From Mucilaginibacter sp. OK268 (GTDB taxonomy: Bacteria > Bacteroidota > Bacteroidia > Sphingobacteriales > Sphingobacteriaceae), in contig NZ_FNJV01000003.1 in the NCBI RefSeq assembly GCF_900103125.1, forward strand, positions 930,001-994,000: 64,000 nucleotides of DNA, in the 5' to 3' direction. This document shows, one piece after another, positions 50,082 through 59,599 of the stretch (its first letter is position 1; every line of letters starts with the position of its first letter). A program made the position numbers and the translations under genes. Below the pieces are notes generated by a model that did no database searches, was not told where the DNA came from, and saw only the letters and a list, made by a program, of their open reading frames with translations.

Positions 50082-50684
50082 ATGAGTATTTCGCCCGATT
50101 CTGCAGCTGTATTTGGTTATCACCGCTATATGATAGCACTGCACGGCAACCGGGGACCCGAGGCTTTGGGCTGGCGCGATACCGAAAGCCAGATCATCCG
50201 TTTTGATGCCCTGGCTCATATGGCCGATCTGAACGGTCATTCCCTGCTGGATGCAGGTTGCGGACATGGGGATCTTCGCTCCTATCTGCACCGCTTATAT
50301 CCCGACATTATTTATTATGGGATGGAACAGATCCCCGAGCTGATTGACGAGGCAACACGCCGTTACCAGGATTGGGAGGCAACTGTATTTATCCGCGGTG
50401 ATTTTATGATCAATGCTATGCCTGTTGCCGATTATGTAATGGCCAGCGGATCGCTTAATTATTATAATGCCGACCCCGATTTTATATTTAAGGCCATTAC
50501 CCGTTTATATGAGCATTGCAGAAAAGGTCTTGCTTTTAACCTGCTAAGCCACATCATTCCCAACGGACTGTTAGCAGCCTACAATCCCGATGTGATCATG
50601 GAGCATTGCCGCCAGCTATGCCCACAGGTAGTTTTAAAAAATGATTACAGTAATGAGGATTTCACGGTTTTTATGTACCGGTAG
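50082..50684 (+). CDS. Class I SAM-dependent methyltransferase
   Basis: The 200-residue protein shows motif I LLDAGCGHGDLRSYL (res 55-69), the acidic strand-2 end YYGMEQIPEL, motif II-like ADYVMASGSLNYY and a terminal KNDYSNEDFTVFMYR. It is a compact methyltransferase of the type acting on small molecules; the substrate is unknown. It is cytoplasmic. It shares only fold-level features with the methyltransferase at 9508-10197, yet both are followed by the same hairpin/GTTAAAA block, which is therefore not explained by gene duplication alone. Confidence 0.83.
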   Translation: MSISPDSAAVFGYHRYMIALHGNRGPEALGWRDTESQIIRFDALAHMADLNGHSLLDAGCGHGDLRSYLHRLYPDIIYYGMEQIPELIDEATRRYQDWEATVFIRGDFMINAMPVADYVMASGSLNYYNADPDFIFKAITRLYEHCRKGLAFNLLSHIIPNGLLAAYNPDVIMEHCRQLCPQVVLKNDYSNEDFTVFMYR

Positions 50685-50714
50685 ATTGTCACCTTTCCAG
50701 TCGATAATTTTCGG

Positions 50715-50985
50715 TATATTTGTATATACACCAGCCCGGTTTTTCTGATCAAAAGGAAAACCGGGCTGTTTTGTTAAAGGAAAAAAGGGAACAAAAGCAG
50801 ACCATTTTTTATCAATTTGCCTGACTATCAATAATTTAAAACTTTTTAAAGCTTTCAAAACCCATCAAAAATTTGTTAAAAAGTGTTAAAATGGCGTTAA
50901 AACTTTGTTAAAATGGCCAAAAGTGATGCGTTTCTACCCTATTTTTGACTAAAAAAGTGTTAAAATTTAAGGTTTAAAAAGTTTT
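50715..50985 (+). ncRNA. Block B: TATATTTG box, GC hairpin and phased GTTAAAA array (candidate ncRNA or regulatory DNA)
   Basis: TATATTTG (50715-50722) is a full TAnnTTTG match and precedes the 12-bp hairpin CAGCCCGGTTTT / AAAACCGGGCTG (50732-50743, 50757-50768) by 9 nt. After 69 nt comes AAAACTTTTTAAA (50838-50850) and, 122 nt later, TTTAAAAAGTTTT (50973-50985). GTTAAAA occurs at 50875, 50885, 50896 and 50907 (10-11 bp steps) and at 50959. Compared with block A the hairpin keeps its CAGCCC core but changes both sides of the rest of the stem, so pairing is preserved. The start with a promoter-like box favours a transcribed element; the phased A-tracts would also bend DNA. Confidence 0.55.
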
Positions 50986-51050
50986 TGGACCTTCACTTCA
51001 TCCTCAAATATGTTCTGTAATTTTTATTCGATCATTAAACATGTTAATAT

Positions 51051-51082
51051 TACATTTGACGTTGTTGGATAAAACCAACAAC
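51051..51082 (+). promoter_or_regulatory. Candidate promoter and 5'-UTR hairpin of the HAD phosphatase gene
   Basis: TACATTTG at 51051-51058 matches TAnnTTTG; no clear -33 TTG is present. Transcription would start about 51064, at the base of an 8-bp hairpin GTTGTTGG / CCAACAAC (51061-51068, 51075-51082) that ends 16 nt before the ATG. The hairpin could protect or regulate the short leader. Confidence 0.5.
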
Positions 51083-51098
51083 CTATAATCTTAAAAAA

Positions 51099-51872
51099 AT
51101 GAAACAAGGATTGCTTATTGATATGGACGGTGTGATATATAGCGGCGAAGAGCTGATATATGGCGCCGATAAATTTATTAACCACCTGCTTACCAAAGGG
51201 ATCCCCTTTGCGTTTATGACCAACAACAGCCAGAGAACCAGCCTGGAAGTGGTACGTAAACTGAAAAGGTTGGGCATAACCGTTGAAGCTAAACACATCT
51301 ATACCAGCGCAATGGCTACCGGCAAATTCCTGGGTGATCAAAGCCCTAATGGTACAGCCTACGTACTGGGCGAAGGTGGCTTGCTCACCAGCCTGCACGA
51401 AAACGGTATTACCCTGGTTGATACCGACCCGGAGTTTGTGGTTTTAGGCGAAGGCCGCAACTTTACCCTGGAAATGGTTCAGCGCGCGGTAGATATGATA
51501 TTGGCCGGTGCCAAATTCATCACCACCAACCGTGATCCTTCGCCAAAAAAACCGGGATGGAACAACCTGGGCATAGCTGCTACTACCGCCATGATAGAGG
51601 AAGCCACTGGCCGTAAGGCATTTGTAACCGGCAAACCAAGCCCGGTAATGATGCGGTCGGCCCGCAAGTTCCTGGGTCTGGAAACAGCCGAAACTACCGT
51701 AGTTGGCGATACCATGGAAACTGACATACAGGGCGGCGTACAAATGGGCTACAAGACCATTCTGGTACTATCCGGGATATCTTCTAAAGACCAGCTGAGT
51801 CACTACGCCTTTAAACCCGACCTTATAGTGGGTTCGGTTGACAAGATCGAGTTCCCACTGAAGTGGTGGTAA
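51099..51872 (+). CDS. HAD-IIA family phosphatase (NagD-like)
   Basis: The 257-residue protein has HAD motif I LLIDMDGVIYSG (Asp8 nucleophile, Asp10), motif II in FAFMTNNSQRTS, the C2-type cap (VLGEGGLLTSLHENG, FITTNRDPSPKK) and motifs III/IV in FVTGKPSPVMM and VVGDTMETDIQGG. NagD-like HAD-IIA enzymes dephosphorylate nucleotides or sugar phosphates in the cytoplasm. The specificity is unknown. It is monocistronic, preceded by a candidate promoter with a leader hairpin, and converges on the DUF5689 lipoprotein gene with a shared hairpin between. Confidence 0.9.
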   Translation: MKQGLLIDMDGVIYSGEELIYGADKFINHLLTKGIPFAFMTNNSQRTSLEVVRKLKRLGITVEAKHIYTSAMATGKFLGDQSPNGTAYVLGEGGLLTSLHENGITLVDTDPEFVVLGEGRNFTLEMVQRAVDMILAGAKFITTNRDPSPKKPGWNNLGIAATTAMIEEATGRKAFVTGKPSPVMMRSARKFLGLETAETTVVGDTMETDIQGGVQMGYKTILVLSGISSKDQLSHYAFKPDLIVGSVDKIEFPLKWW

Positions 51873-51879
51873 TAAAAAA

Positions 51880-51908
51880 AGCCCCGGCAAACAGGATTTA
51901 CCGGGGCT
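51880..51908 (-). terminator. Rho-independent terminator of the SusC(STN) operon
   Basis: On the minus strand AGCCCCGG and CCGGGGCT form an 8-bp stem around a 13-nt loop, followed by a T-run (TTTTTTTATT). It lies 21 bp beyond the stop of the DUF5689 lipoprotein gene. On the plus strand the same stem has no T-run, so it mainly serves the leftward operon. Confidence 0.85.
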
Positions 51909-51928
51909 AACACAAATGAAGAGATTTA

Positions 51929-53467
51929 CTACTTGAGCTTAGTAGCTTTATCGCCCTCAATATCTGTAATTACCGAACTGTTGGATAATGGTAAACTGGT
52001 TGTGCTTCTGCCAACTGTCCAGCGACCTATCACCGGGTTATATTCACCGCCCAGCTCATCAAAACTGCCTGATGGAGGAAGCGTACAAGCCCCGGTATTG
52101 GTTCCTTGCCTGTTAAATGGCTGATCGGCCTGGGTTACAGGGTTCTTTACGTCGTAGAAATCATTGTTGGTAATACGGTAACCCACATTGGTATTAGCAT
52201 CATATAGGTTGCCACCCGTACCGTAAAATATAACATCAACAGGTTTGCTGGCTGCAGTAATATTGGTACCAGCAAATACGGCTATACCTGCTGCATTGCC
52301 ACTATTGGCCAGCAAATTGCCTGTTTTTGTACCAAAAGCCGATGATGGATCGGTATTAAAGTTAGGGCTGTTGGCGGTTGAATAGTTGAACGCCCCTATC
52401 CAGTTTGATGAGCTCATACTGGTTGATGCTGAACCATCTATTTTTTGACCCGTTCCACCAACATAAAAATAGGTACCTTTTGTAACCGTACCAGATTTGA
52501 GTTCAATTTTGTAAGTCCGCAGATCGCCTGTTGCCCAGCCATTAACCGGGTAACCAGAAGGCGTTGATGCACCCGCATTATTGGTGGTAATCACTGTGAA
52601 ATTCTCAACTGAAAAATCAATGTCGCGTGTAGCCAGCAGTTGTATGTATTCATAATTGGCATCAGTACCAGCCGGATCGGTCAGGAAACCACTGATCACC
52701 ATAGGTGCGATATCGGTTACCAAGATAAACGCGTCATCAACATTGCGCATACGTAGTTGGGGTATCACCGTGTTACTACTATCAGCACCAAATGCTATAG
52801 CTGTAAAGTTAGCGCTCAATGGTAAATTTTTACCTGCAAATGTGGCTGCGGCTTCGGTATGTATGGTAATTCTGCCATATCCGTCGCTTATCACTTTGTC
52901 GCCGGCATATGTATCTGTTGATGTTGGCAAGGGATCAAAACCAGCTTTAGAAACAGTAACCAGGGTACTTTCATAATTATCCTGATTGGCCCTTAACGTA
53001 TTGGTTGCCACTTTTTGACTGGTTAAGGCATTGTTTGAAGAAATTTTGGTGACCGCACCAGCCGAGATCCCGGTTATCTGCAAGGTACCGTTAACACGCT
53101 TTAAAATTCCTCCGGTCACGTCGATCACCACCGAGTCGCCGGGGGCATAACTGGCGGCTGAAGCGCCCAATGGTATAGATATGCCTCTTAGTTTTGCGCG
53201 ACGGCTATTTTGAACAACTAATAAACCGGCTGGCATATTACCGCCAGCCGGATCTGAAATTACAATACCTACCACCTGGTGAGCACCAAACATGTTTTTG
53301 GTATCGAGGGTAACATCGGCACCTTTATATATGGTTCTGATGTCTGCTACAGCTATAACAGAGGCTAGTATGCCGCCTGGGTAGTTATTCGCCTTGGTAC
53401 AGCCCTGCATGATCATGGCTGAAAAAAGCAACAATAAATTATAAAATAATATCTTTTTCATTTTCAA
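51929..53467 (-). CDS. DUF5689 surface lipoprotein
   Basis: The 512-residue product has a lipobox MIMQGCTKA (Cys ~23), an N-terminal DUF5689 domain (ASVIAVADIRTIYKGADVTL, GIVISDPAGGNMPAGLLVVQ, then an OB-like part with GDSVVIDVTGG) and a C-terminal lamin-tail-like part (VISGFLTDPAGTDANYEYIQ, ELKSGTVTKGTYFYVGG). Proteins of this type are encoded last in SusC-SusD operons and are thought to bind ligand at the surface or support assembly. It follows SusD by 33 bp and ends at the terminator. No catalytic residues are evident. In this operon it takes the place usually held by a hydrolase. Confidence 0.8.
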   Translation of the reverse strand: MKMKKILFYNLLLLFSAMIMQGCTKANNYPGGILASVIAVADIRTIYKGADVTLDTKNMFGAHQVVGIVISDPAGGNMPAGLLVVQNSRRAKLRGISIPLGASAASYAPGDSVVIDVTGGILKRVNGTLQITGISAGAVTKISSNNALTSQKVATNTLRANQDNYESTLVTVSKAGFDPLPTSTDTYAGDKVISDGYGRITIHTEAAATFAGKNLPLSANFTAIAFGADSSNTVIPQLRMRNVDDAFILVTDIAPMVISGFLTDPAGTDANYEYIQLLATRDIDFSVENFTVITTNNAGASTPSGYPVNGWATGDLRTYKIELKSGTVTKGTYFYVGGTGQKIDGSASTSMSSSNWIGAFNYSTANSPNFNTDPSSAFGTKTGNLLANSGNAAGIAVFAGTNITAASKPVDVIFYGTGGNLYDANTNVGYRITNNDFYDVKNPVTQADQPFNRQGTNTGACTLPPSGSFDELGGEYNPVIGRWTVGRSTTSLPLSNSSVITDIEGDKATKLK

Positions 53468-53500
53468 TGAATATCGTGATAAATCAATCAGTTAAAACAA

Positions 53501-54991
53501 TTATGGCTTTTGCCACCAAACCTGGGTATTCAGCAAGTCGGGCCCCTGTGAGGCTACCGCTGCCTTATAATTTGTTGGATTGGCCGATTGTACATAAACC
53601 GGATAAACAATACGTGCAGGCATTACACCGCCATTTAGCAAACCCGCCCCCTTTGGCAATATCGGGTGACCGGTGCGGCGATACTCAAACCATTGCTCAA
53701 AATCGGTCCAGAACAGGGTATAATACTTTTGAACATGTATCATCTCCATTTTATCGTCAAGCGGCAATGAATCGTCCCAGGTTATATCCGCAGTTGTTTC
53801 ATAGGTGGCTACCGGTGTAGTAAAATTAGGTTGCCAAAAAGTGATGGCGTTGATAACCCCGTTATCATAATAGGTTTTTGCTGGTGTCGAGATCCAGCCT
53901 TTTGCAGCGGCTTCGGCCAGGATAAATTGCAACTCGGCATAATTCATGATATTGCCCATTAAAGGCTCGTTCATGAGTGTTTTGGTGGATGTTGTTGAAT
54001 AGAAATAAGACTTCTTAATGGGCGCGTTACCGGGGGCATAGCCACTGGGTACACCAACATATCCGCCGCCATAAGTAGCTATTGCCCAACTGTTACCGAA
54101 CAAACGGGGATCGGCCCATTTGGTTAAATTATCTATGAAGAATGAGCACAATGATGGCGCAGTAAAATCCTGCGCCCTTACACCGGCAATAAACGGCGAA
54201 GTTAAATAACCAGAACCCGTCCATTTTATAACTGCCGACTCAGCGTTACTTGCCATGATTGGATAGGTACTAGGGTTGTTATCAACGACGTCCTTAATTT
54301 TCGCGATGCAATCAGCAGAAACCTCTGCTTTACCTGATATACGTAGTAATAACCTCAGGTATAATGAGTTGCCAAATTTGCGCCATAGTGTAGTGTTCCC
54401 ATTGAAAACAGGATCGCTTGAAGCAGCTACATTGACCGCACCGGTCAGCAATGTATTTGCATCTTCCAACTGTTTAAATATGCCCTGGTATATGTCTTTT
54501 TGTTTATCAAAAGCAGGCTGAAAATTCAGGTCCTTACCCTGGTTTGATTGTGAATATGGCACATCTCCGTAAGTATCGGTCAACATGGAGTAGATCCAGG
54601 CCTGGCAGATGAGCGATATCCCCTGGTAGCCTTTATTTAAGGTAACCGGTTGGCCGGCTATATCATATATCGATTTAAAATTGGTTAACTGCAGGTACCA
54701 GTTGTTCCAGGTATAATCGCCCCAGGTGTTTTTAATATCATACCTGAAAACCTGGCCTTCCGAATCGCTTTGGTTCACAGTTACCTGCATCAGCTCATTA
54801 TTATACTTTCGGCTTTGTAGCATATTAGCAGTTAAAACGTTAACCAAAGCTGGTGCCAGTAATTGCTTGGGCGTAGTTGTTGGGGAAGTATTTGGGTCGG
54901 TATTGATAGATTCAAAATCCTTTTTGCAGGATGGCTGCACTATCGCGAAAAGCATCACCGCACAAATAACTTTATAAATATTTTTTTTCAT
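53501..54991 (-). CDS. SusD-like lipoprotein (SusD/RagB_2 type)
   Basis: The 496-residue protein has a lipobox (IVQPSCKKD, Cys22) followed by FESINTDPNTSPTTTPKQLL, the usual start of the SusD-like_2 subfamily. Later segments are GNSLYLRLLLRISGKAEVSA, NYAELQFILAEAAAKGWIST and KYYTLFWTDFEQWFEYRRTG. This subfamily commonly pairs with STN-containing SusC proteins, as here (11 bp downstream of SusC). It should bind the imported nutrient at the surface. Ligand unknown. Confidence 0.92.
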   Translation of the reverse strand: MKKNIYKVICAVMLFAIVQPSCKKDFESINTDPNTSPTTTPKQLLAPALVNVLTANMLQSRKYNNELMQVTVNQSDSEGQVFRYDIKNTWGDYTWNNWYLQLTNFKSIYDIAGQPVTLNKGYQGISLICQAWIYSMLTDTYGDVPYSQSNQGKDLNFQPAFDKQKDIYQGIFKQLEDANTLLTGAVNVAASSDPVFNGNTTLWRKFGNSLYLRLLLRISGKAEVSADCIAKIKDVVDNNPSTYPIMASNAESAVIKWTGSGYLTSPFIAGVRAQDFTAPSLCSFFIDNLTKWADPRLFGNSWAIATYGGGYVGVPSGYAPGNAPIKKSYFYSTTSTKTLMNEPLMGNIMNYAELQFILAEAAAKGWISTPAKTYYDNGVINAITFWQPNFTTPVATYETTADITWDDSLPLDDKMEMIHVQKYYTLFWTDFEQWFEYRRTGHPILPKGAGLLNGGVMPARIVYPVYVQSANPTNYKAAVASQGPDLLNTQVWWQKP

Positions 54992-55002
54992 TGTTCAGCT
55001 AA

Positions 55003-58000
55003 TTAAAGTGAGATAACAAGGTTAACACCCATTGTTCTGGTTGATGGGAACTGGCCAATTTCAAAGCCCTGCGTAATATCAGAGCCGCTAAGTGTACCAA
55101 ACTCCGGATCAAAGCCGGGCCATTTTGTCCAGATGAACAGATCACGGCCGTACACACCAATAGTGGCCCGCTGTATCCCTAATCTTGAAAAAAGCCGGGC
55201 AGGTAAAGTATAATCGAACCGGGCTTCCCGGAGTTTGATAAAATTGGTGCTATACGTGGCTCCTTCAGCGTTATTAGCCCCAAAATTGGATTGGTAATAC
55301 TGGTCAATATCAGAAGCTACCACGTCATTTTTACGATAGGTTCCGTCCGCATTTTGTACCACACCGTTTCCGATGATGCCGTTATATCTGCCCGGGAGTG
55401 TATTGGTTGTTTTTCCCTGTTCGGCTAGTTTGTATGAGGTAAGGGAGTATGCAACCGCACCATACTGGGCATCAAACAAAATACTAAAGTGGAATTGTTT
55501 ATACCTGAAATCATTACTCAGCCCTATTTTCCATTTAGGCGAAGTATTACCCAGGTATACCAGATCGGGCGAAATAAGGGCGAAACCAGTTTTAGGATCA
55601 AAAACCACCTGGCCATCGGGAGCACGTTGGTATCCCCGGCCGTACAGATCACCCATACTGCCCCCTACTTTAGCTACTATCTGTCCGCCACCAGTTGGAC
55701 CGTTTTGCAATACAACTGAGCTATCTGAAAGTTCTTTTATCTTATTGCGGTTAGCCGAGAAAATAAGATTGGTTGCCCAAACAAAGCCGCCTTTAGGGTT
55801 CGATATTGGCGTTCCGTTCACGGCTACTTCGATACCCTTATTGGCAACTTTCCCTATATTGATAACCGCCCTGCTATAGCCTGATGAAGCATCGACAACA
55901 CGGTTTAGTATTTGATTTTTGGTAACTCCTGAATACAAGGCCAGATCAAAACCCAATCTATTCTTGAAGAACTGGACATTTGAACCCACTTCATAGGTAT
56001 TGGTACGCAGTGGTTCAAGATTTACATCCGGCAGCGTGGTTGGATTCTGTGCCCCACCTGCATAAGTACTGCCTGCAGAGTTGTAGGAATATGAGGTTCT
56101 GTAAGGCACGGTACTACCGCTACCAACACTTGATGCCGATACCCTGACTTTAGCAAAGCTGATAGTCTCTGGCAGCTTAAAGGCATCAGACAAAATAAAG
56201 CTGGCACTTGCCGAAGGATAAAAGAATCCAACCTTATCTGTTCTTTGCGGGGTAGCCAAAACACTGTTCCAGTCCTGCCTGCCGGTAAGATCCAGATAAA
56301 GGAAGTTTTTGTAACTGGCAGATAATAAACCATAAAAGCTATTGATAGCATATTTACTGCTGTAGGGCAAGGTGATAAGCGTGCCGGCAGAGTTGGCCAT
56401 AGTATATATACCGGCAATGTTAAGTGAGTCGGCCCTTACTTCATCTACCCGGTAAGTATTTCTTAACATACTGCCACCAGCGGTACCGGTTAAGGTAATG
56501 TCTTTATTTACGGCTTTGTTGTATCGTAACAGGAAATCGCCGCTTACTTCCTGCGAAAAGATGTTTTGGGTGCGATATGAGCCTTTAGGATATTTGGTTC
56601 CGGCGTCATATGGGCGTTCCTGGGCGCGTTGTTCATAGCCCATATCCAAAGATGTTCTGACCTGCAAGCTCAAAGCTTTGGTGATATTATAAGTGGCCTG
56701 AACGTTACCGGTTACCGCATTACGGTTTGATTTGTTGATGAATTCATATGCCACCGCGTATGGGTTTTCGGGATAAGAGCTAAACGGATATTCGATAGCC
56801 AGATCCTTCTGTCCAAGCTTCCAGTAATTTTTCAGCCAGTTCAAGTCGGCGCTGGGCTGCCAGAAAATAAACCAATACATCAGCGACTGGTTACCATAAC
56901 CCGCTCCAGGTAAATTATCGCTGAACTTATTCTGATAATTTACTTTTGAACTGATGGTCAGCTTGTCATTGATCTTGGAGTTTACAGACAAGGCCACTGA
57001 ATTACGACCATAGCCGGTATTTGGAACAATCCAATTGTTCTTAACATTGGTAGCCGAAAAACGGGCCGTGGTTTTATCCGATCCTCCATCAATGCTTACC
57101 GAATTGGTAAAGGTTTGGCCGGTGTCAAAAAACTGGTGTATTTTATCGGTATAAGGCACCCAGGGGGTTCGTACAGTAGATTGCTTTTGAGTTAGCGGAT
57201 CAAATTGGTAAAACATCTGGCCATCAAACCGTGGACCATAGGCAGAACTTGTGCCGCTGGTGCTTGCGCCATCGGGGCCGGCTCCATATGAGTAATAAGA
57301 GGCACCTGCCAAACCCTGACCGTATTCAAACTGAAGATCGGGCCAGCGATTTACTTTTTCGATAGAAGCATTGGAGTTAACGGTAATGCCTAAGCCATGT
57401 TTTTTGGCGCTGCCTGATTTAGTAGTGATAATAACCGCCCCGTTTGCACCACGCTGACCGTATAAAGCTGCGGCACCCGGTCCCTTCAGTACCGATACAC
57501 TTTCGATATCCTCGGGGTTAATATCATTGATACTACTGCCATAATCGGCAGGCATATTGTCGCTTCCAGTACCATAAACCGTTTCTCCGGATATACCCGT
57601 ACGCCGTCCACTGCCGTTATTGATCACCACGCCGTCCACTACAATGAGTGCTTCGTTATCACCGGTAAGGTTATTTTCGCCACGTAATATGATCTTGTTT
57701 GATCCGGTAGGACCTGAATTTGACCTGACAAGGTTTAAACCAGCTACTTTACCAGAAAGTGCATCGCTCCAGTTACTGGAAATCGCATCGGTAAGTTGTT
57801 TTCCTTGTACAACCGTTGCTGCATAACCAAGTGCCTTTTCGTCACGTTTAATACCCAACGCAGTAACAACCACTTCGTTCAATGTAGCATTTGATTTATC
57901 CATAGTAATAGTAATGCCGGCTGTGGCTTTATTAAAAACCTGGCTTTGGGTGGCGAAACCTACAGTGGAGAAATTTAATGAGCCGCCGCTTGTTACCAGT

Positions 58001-58452
58001 ACAGAAAATTGACCATCATTATTGGTAAAGGTGAGCAGTTTCTTGTTTTCATCGCTTACACTGACACCTGCAAGCGGCAATTTATCTTCGACTGATATTA
58101 CGGTACCACTTACAATAACCACATCCAGCTTTTTGATCACCAGGTTACCGTCGATATTTTTGATGCCGATACCCGCTTGCTGCTGCAATACTTGCGCGAG
58201 CCTGTCAAAAGGTAAATTTTCATCAGGCAATGTGACCATGCTGCTCATACTTACATTGGCATCAAAAGAAACTTTATAGCCATATTTAGCTTTGAACGTA
58301 TTTACAATGGCTTGTACGCTGATGCGCTTTTTTTCAAAGCTGTATTGCCCCGAAGTGTTTACCTGCGCATGTGCCGTTACCACAAAAAGTAACAGAAGTA
58401 AAATCGAGCATAGCTTTTTCCGGACAAAGAATAAGAGTTTGAGTTGTTTCAT
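55003..58452 (-). CDS. SusC-like TonB-dependent transducer with STN domain
   Basis: The 1149-residue protein has a signal peptide (cleavage near VVTAHAQ), an STN/secretin-like signalling domain (res ~45-110: ISVQAIVNTFKAKYGYKVSF, LAQVLQQQAGIGIKNIDGNL), a carboxypeptidase-like domain (VVIVSGTVISVEDKLPLAGV), the plug (NEVVVTALGIKRDEKALGYA, VLKGPGAAALYGQRGANGAV) and the barrel ending in TMGVNLVISL. The STN domain contacts FecR in the periplasm, so ligand transport is linked to sigma activation. FecR is encoded 6 bp upstream. The imported ligand cannot be told. Confidence 0.95.
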   Translation of the reverse strand: MKQLKLLFFVRKKLCSILLLLLFVVTAHAQVNTSGQYSFEKKRISVQAIVNTFKAKYGYKVSFDANVSMSSMVTLPDENLPFDRLAQVLQQQAGIGIKNIDGNLVIKKLDVVIVSGTVISVEDKLPLAGVSVSDENKKLLTFTNNDGQFSVLVTSGGSLNFSTVGFATQSQVFNKATAGITITMDKSNATLNEVVVTALGIKRDEKALGYAATVVQGKQLTDAISSNWSDALSGKVAGLNLVRSNSGPTGSNKIILRGENNLTGDNEALIVVDGVVINNGSGRRTGISGETVYGTGSDNMPADYGSSINDINPEDIESVSVLKGPGAAALYGQRGANGAVIITTKSGSAKKHGLGITVNSNASIEKVNRWPDLQFEYGQGLAGASYYSYGAGPDGASTSGTSSAYGPRFDGQMFYQFDPLTQKQSTVRTPWVPYTDKIHQFFDTGQTFTNSVSIDGGSDKTTARFSATNVKNNWIVPNTGYGRNSVALSVNSKINDKLTISSKVNYQNKFSDNLPGAGYGNQSLMYWFIFWQPSADLNWLKNYWKLGQKDLAIEYPFSSYPENPYAVAYEFINKSNRNAVTGNVQATYNITKALSLQVRTSLDMGYEQRAQERPYDAGTKYPKGSYRTQNIFSQEVSGDFLLRYNKAVNKDITLTGTAGGSMLRNTYRVDEVRADSLNIAGIYTMANSAGTLITLPYSSKYAINSFYGLLSASYKNFLYLDLTGRQDWNSVLATPQRTDKVGFFYPSASASFILSDAFKLPETISFAKVRVSASSVGSGSTVPYRTSYSYNSAGSTYAGGAQNPTTLPDVNLEPLRTNTYEVGSNVQFFKNRLGFDLALYSGVTKNQILNRVVDASSGYSRAVINIGKVANKGIEVAVNGTPISNPKGGFVWATNLIFSANRNKIKELSDSSVVLQNGPTGGGQIVAKVGGSMGDLYGRGYQRAPDGQVVFDPKTGFALISPDLVYLGNTSPKWKIGLSNDFRYKQFHFSILFDAQYGAVAYSLTSYKLAEQGKTTNTLPGRYNGIIGNGVVQNADGTYRKNDVVASDIDQYYQSNFGANNAEGATYSTNFIKLREARFDYTLPARLFSRLGIQRATIGVYGRDLFIWTKWPGFDPEFGTLSGSDITQGFEIGQFPSTRTMGVNLVISL

Positions 58453-58458
58453 GCTTAA

Positions 58459-59421
58459 TCAGAATATGATGATAGTGTGAGGGTTTTTATATCGATAATT
58501 GAGGCCGGTAGCATAATTTAAGCCCGGTAAAAGATTATTAATGCCGTTATCTTTCATTTCGCCGCTAAAACGTGCACGTTTACGGGCCGATGGTTGTACT
58601 TCAATTTTTATATTATACCAGCGCTGTAATTTCTCGGCTACCTCATCGGCATTGTTATTATTAAAAAACAGCGTTTGATTTTGGAGGGATGAAGCCTCAT
58701 GTGTATTTACTTTCGTAACGATCACTTGCTGGTTACTTATTTGATAAGTAAGCTGCTGGCCGGCCTTTAAATAATTGGTTTTATGATTGGCAGTTATACC
58801 TACCAGGCCTGTAGCTACCTTAACCTCGATATTTGATTTGGGGCGCGAATAAACATTAAAAGATGTACCCAATACGGTTACAGCCAAATGGTTCAGTGTA
58901 CGAATGATGAAAGGTTTTCGGGGATCGTGCTTAACATCAAAAAAAGCTTCGCCGGTTAACTGGATTTCGCGTTTATCGGTATCAAATGTGTTTGCATAGC
59001 TGATCTTCGAATCGGGGGCCATAAACACCTGCGTACCATCGGGCAAAGTAAGTCGGCCGCCTACGTTTTGCGCGCTTTGTAGTGTTTGTAAATTATTACC
59101 TGCCTGCTTGGCCTTTTGTACATAAAACCAGCCTAAAAAACAGAACAATAATAAACTGGCCGCAATGCCCAAGTACCAATATGGCGGGCTGGCTTTCTTA
59201 TTGCCTGGCTTTGATAGCTCAAAAATCATGTCGAGCAGGTGTAGCCATTGTTCGTCAATATCGCTTTGCTTTAAAGGTTGCTCCAGTTGCTGTTTTCTGC
59301 GTTCCAGATAAGCAAGCAGGTAGCGATGTTCGGTTTGCTCATCGGCCCAGTCAATAACTGCCTGGGCTTCGCCGGGCCGGCATTCACCATTTACATAATT
59401 CAGTATTTTTTCCCAGTTCAC
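58459..59421 (-). CDS. FecR family anti-sigma/signal-transducing protein
   Basis: The 320-residue protein has a cytoplasmic helical N-part (MNWEKILNYVNGECRPGEAQ), one membrane helix (YWYLGIAASLLLFCFLGWFY, res ~81-100), and a periplasmic FecR domain (GGRLTLPDGTQVFMAPDSKI, REIQLTGEAFFDVKHDPRKP, VTVLGTSFNVYS) with a C-terminal DUF4974-like domain (LQRWYNIKIEVQPSARKRAR, FSGEM). It should hold the upstream ECF sigma and release it when the STN domain of the SusC protein signals ligand binding. It is followed by SusC at 6 bp. Confidence 0.95.
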   Translation of the reverse strand: MNWEKILNYVNGECRPGEAQAVIDWADEQTEHRYLLAYLERRKQQLEQPLKQSDIDEQWLHLLDMIFELSKPGNKKASPPYWYLGIAASLLLFCFLGWFYVQKAKQAGNNLQTLQSAQNVGGRLTLPDGTQVFMAPDSKISYANTFDTDKREIQLTGEAFFDVKHDPRKPFIIRTLNHLAVTVLGTSFNVYSRPKSNIEVKVATGLVGITANHKTNYLKAGQQLTYQISNQQVIVTKVNTHEASSLQNQTLFFNNNNADEVAEKLQRWYNIKIEVQPSARKRARFSGEMKDNGINNLLPGLNYATGLNYRYKNPHTIIIF

Positions 59422-59599
59422 GCTGTTTAATTTTATTTAAAGAGCGTTACAGGTGTGGTTTCCACCTAAAGAAATAATTACGAGTTTGTTAACTTTTTGT
59501 TAAATACCCCAAAACATCAAAAAGCCGGATAATAGCCCGACTCCTTTGCGTTTTAATATCTGTATGGCTACACGATCATATCGACAGGTAGTGAAATTA

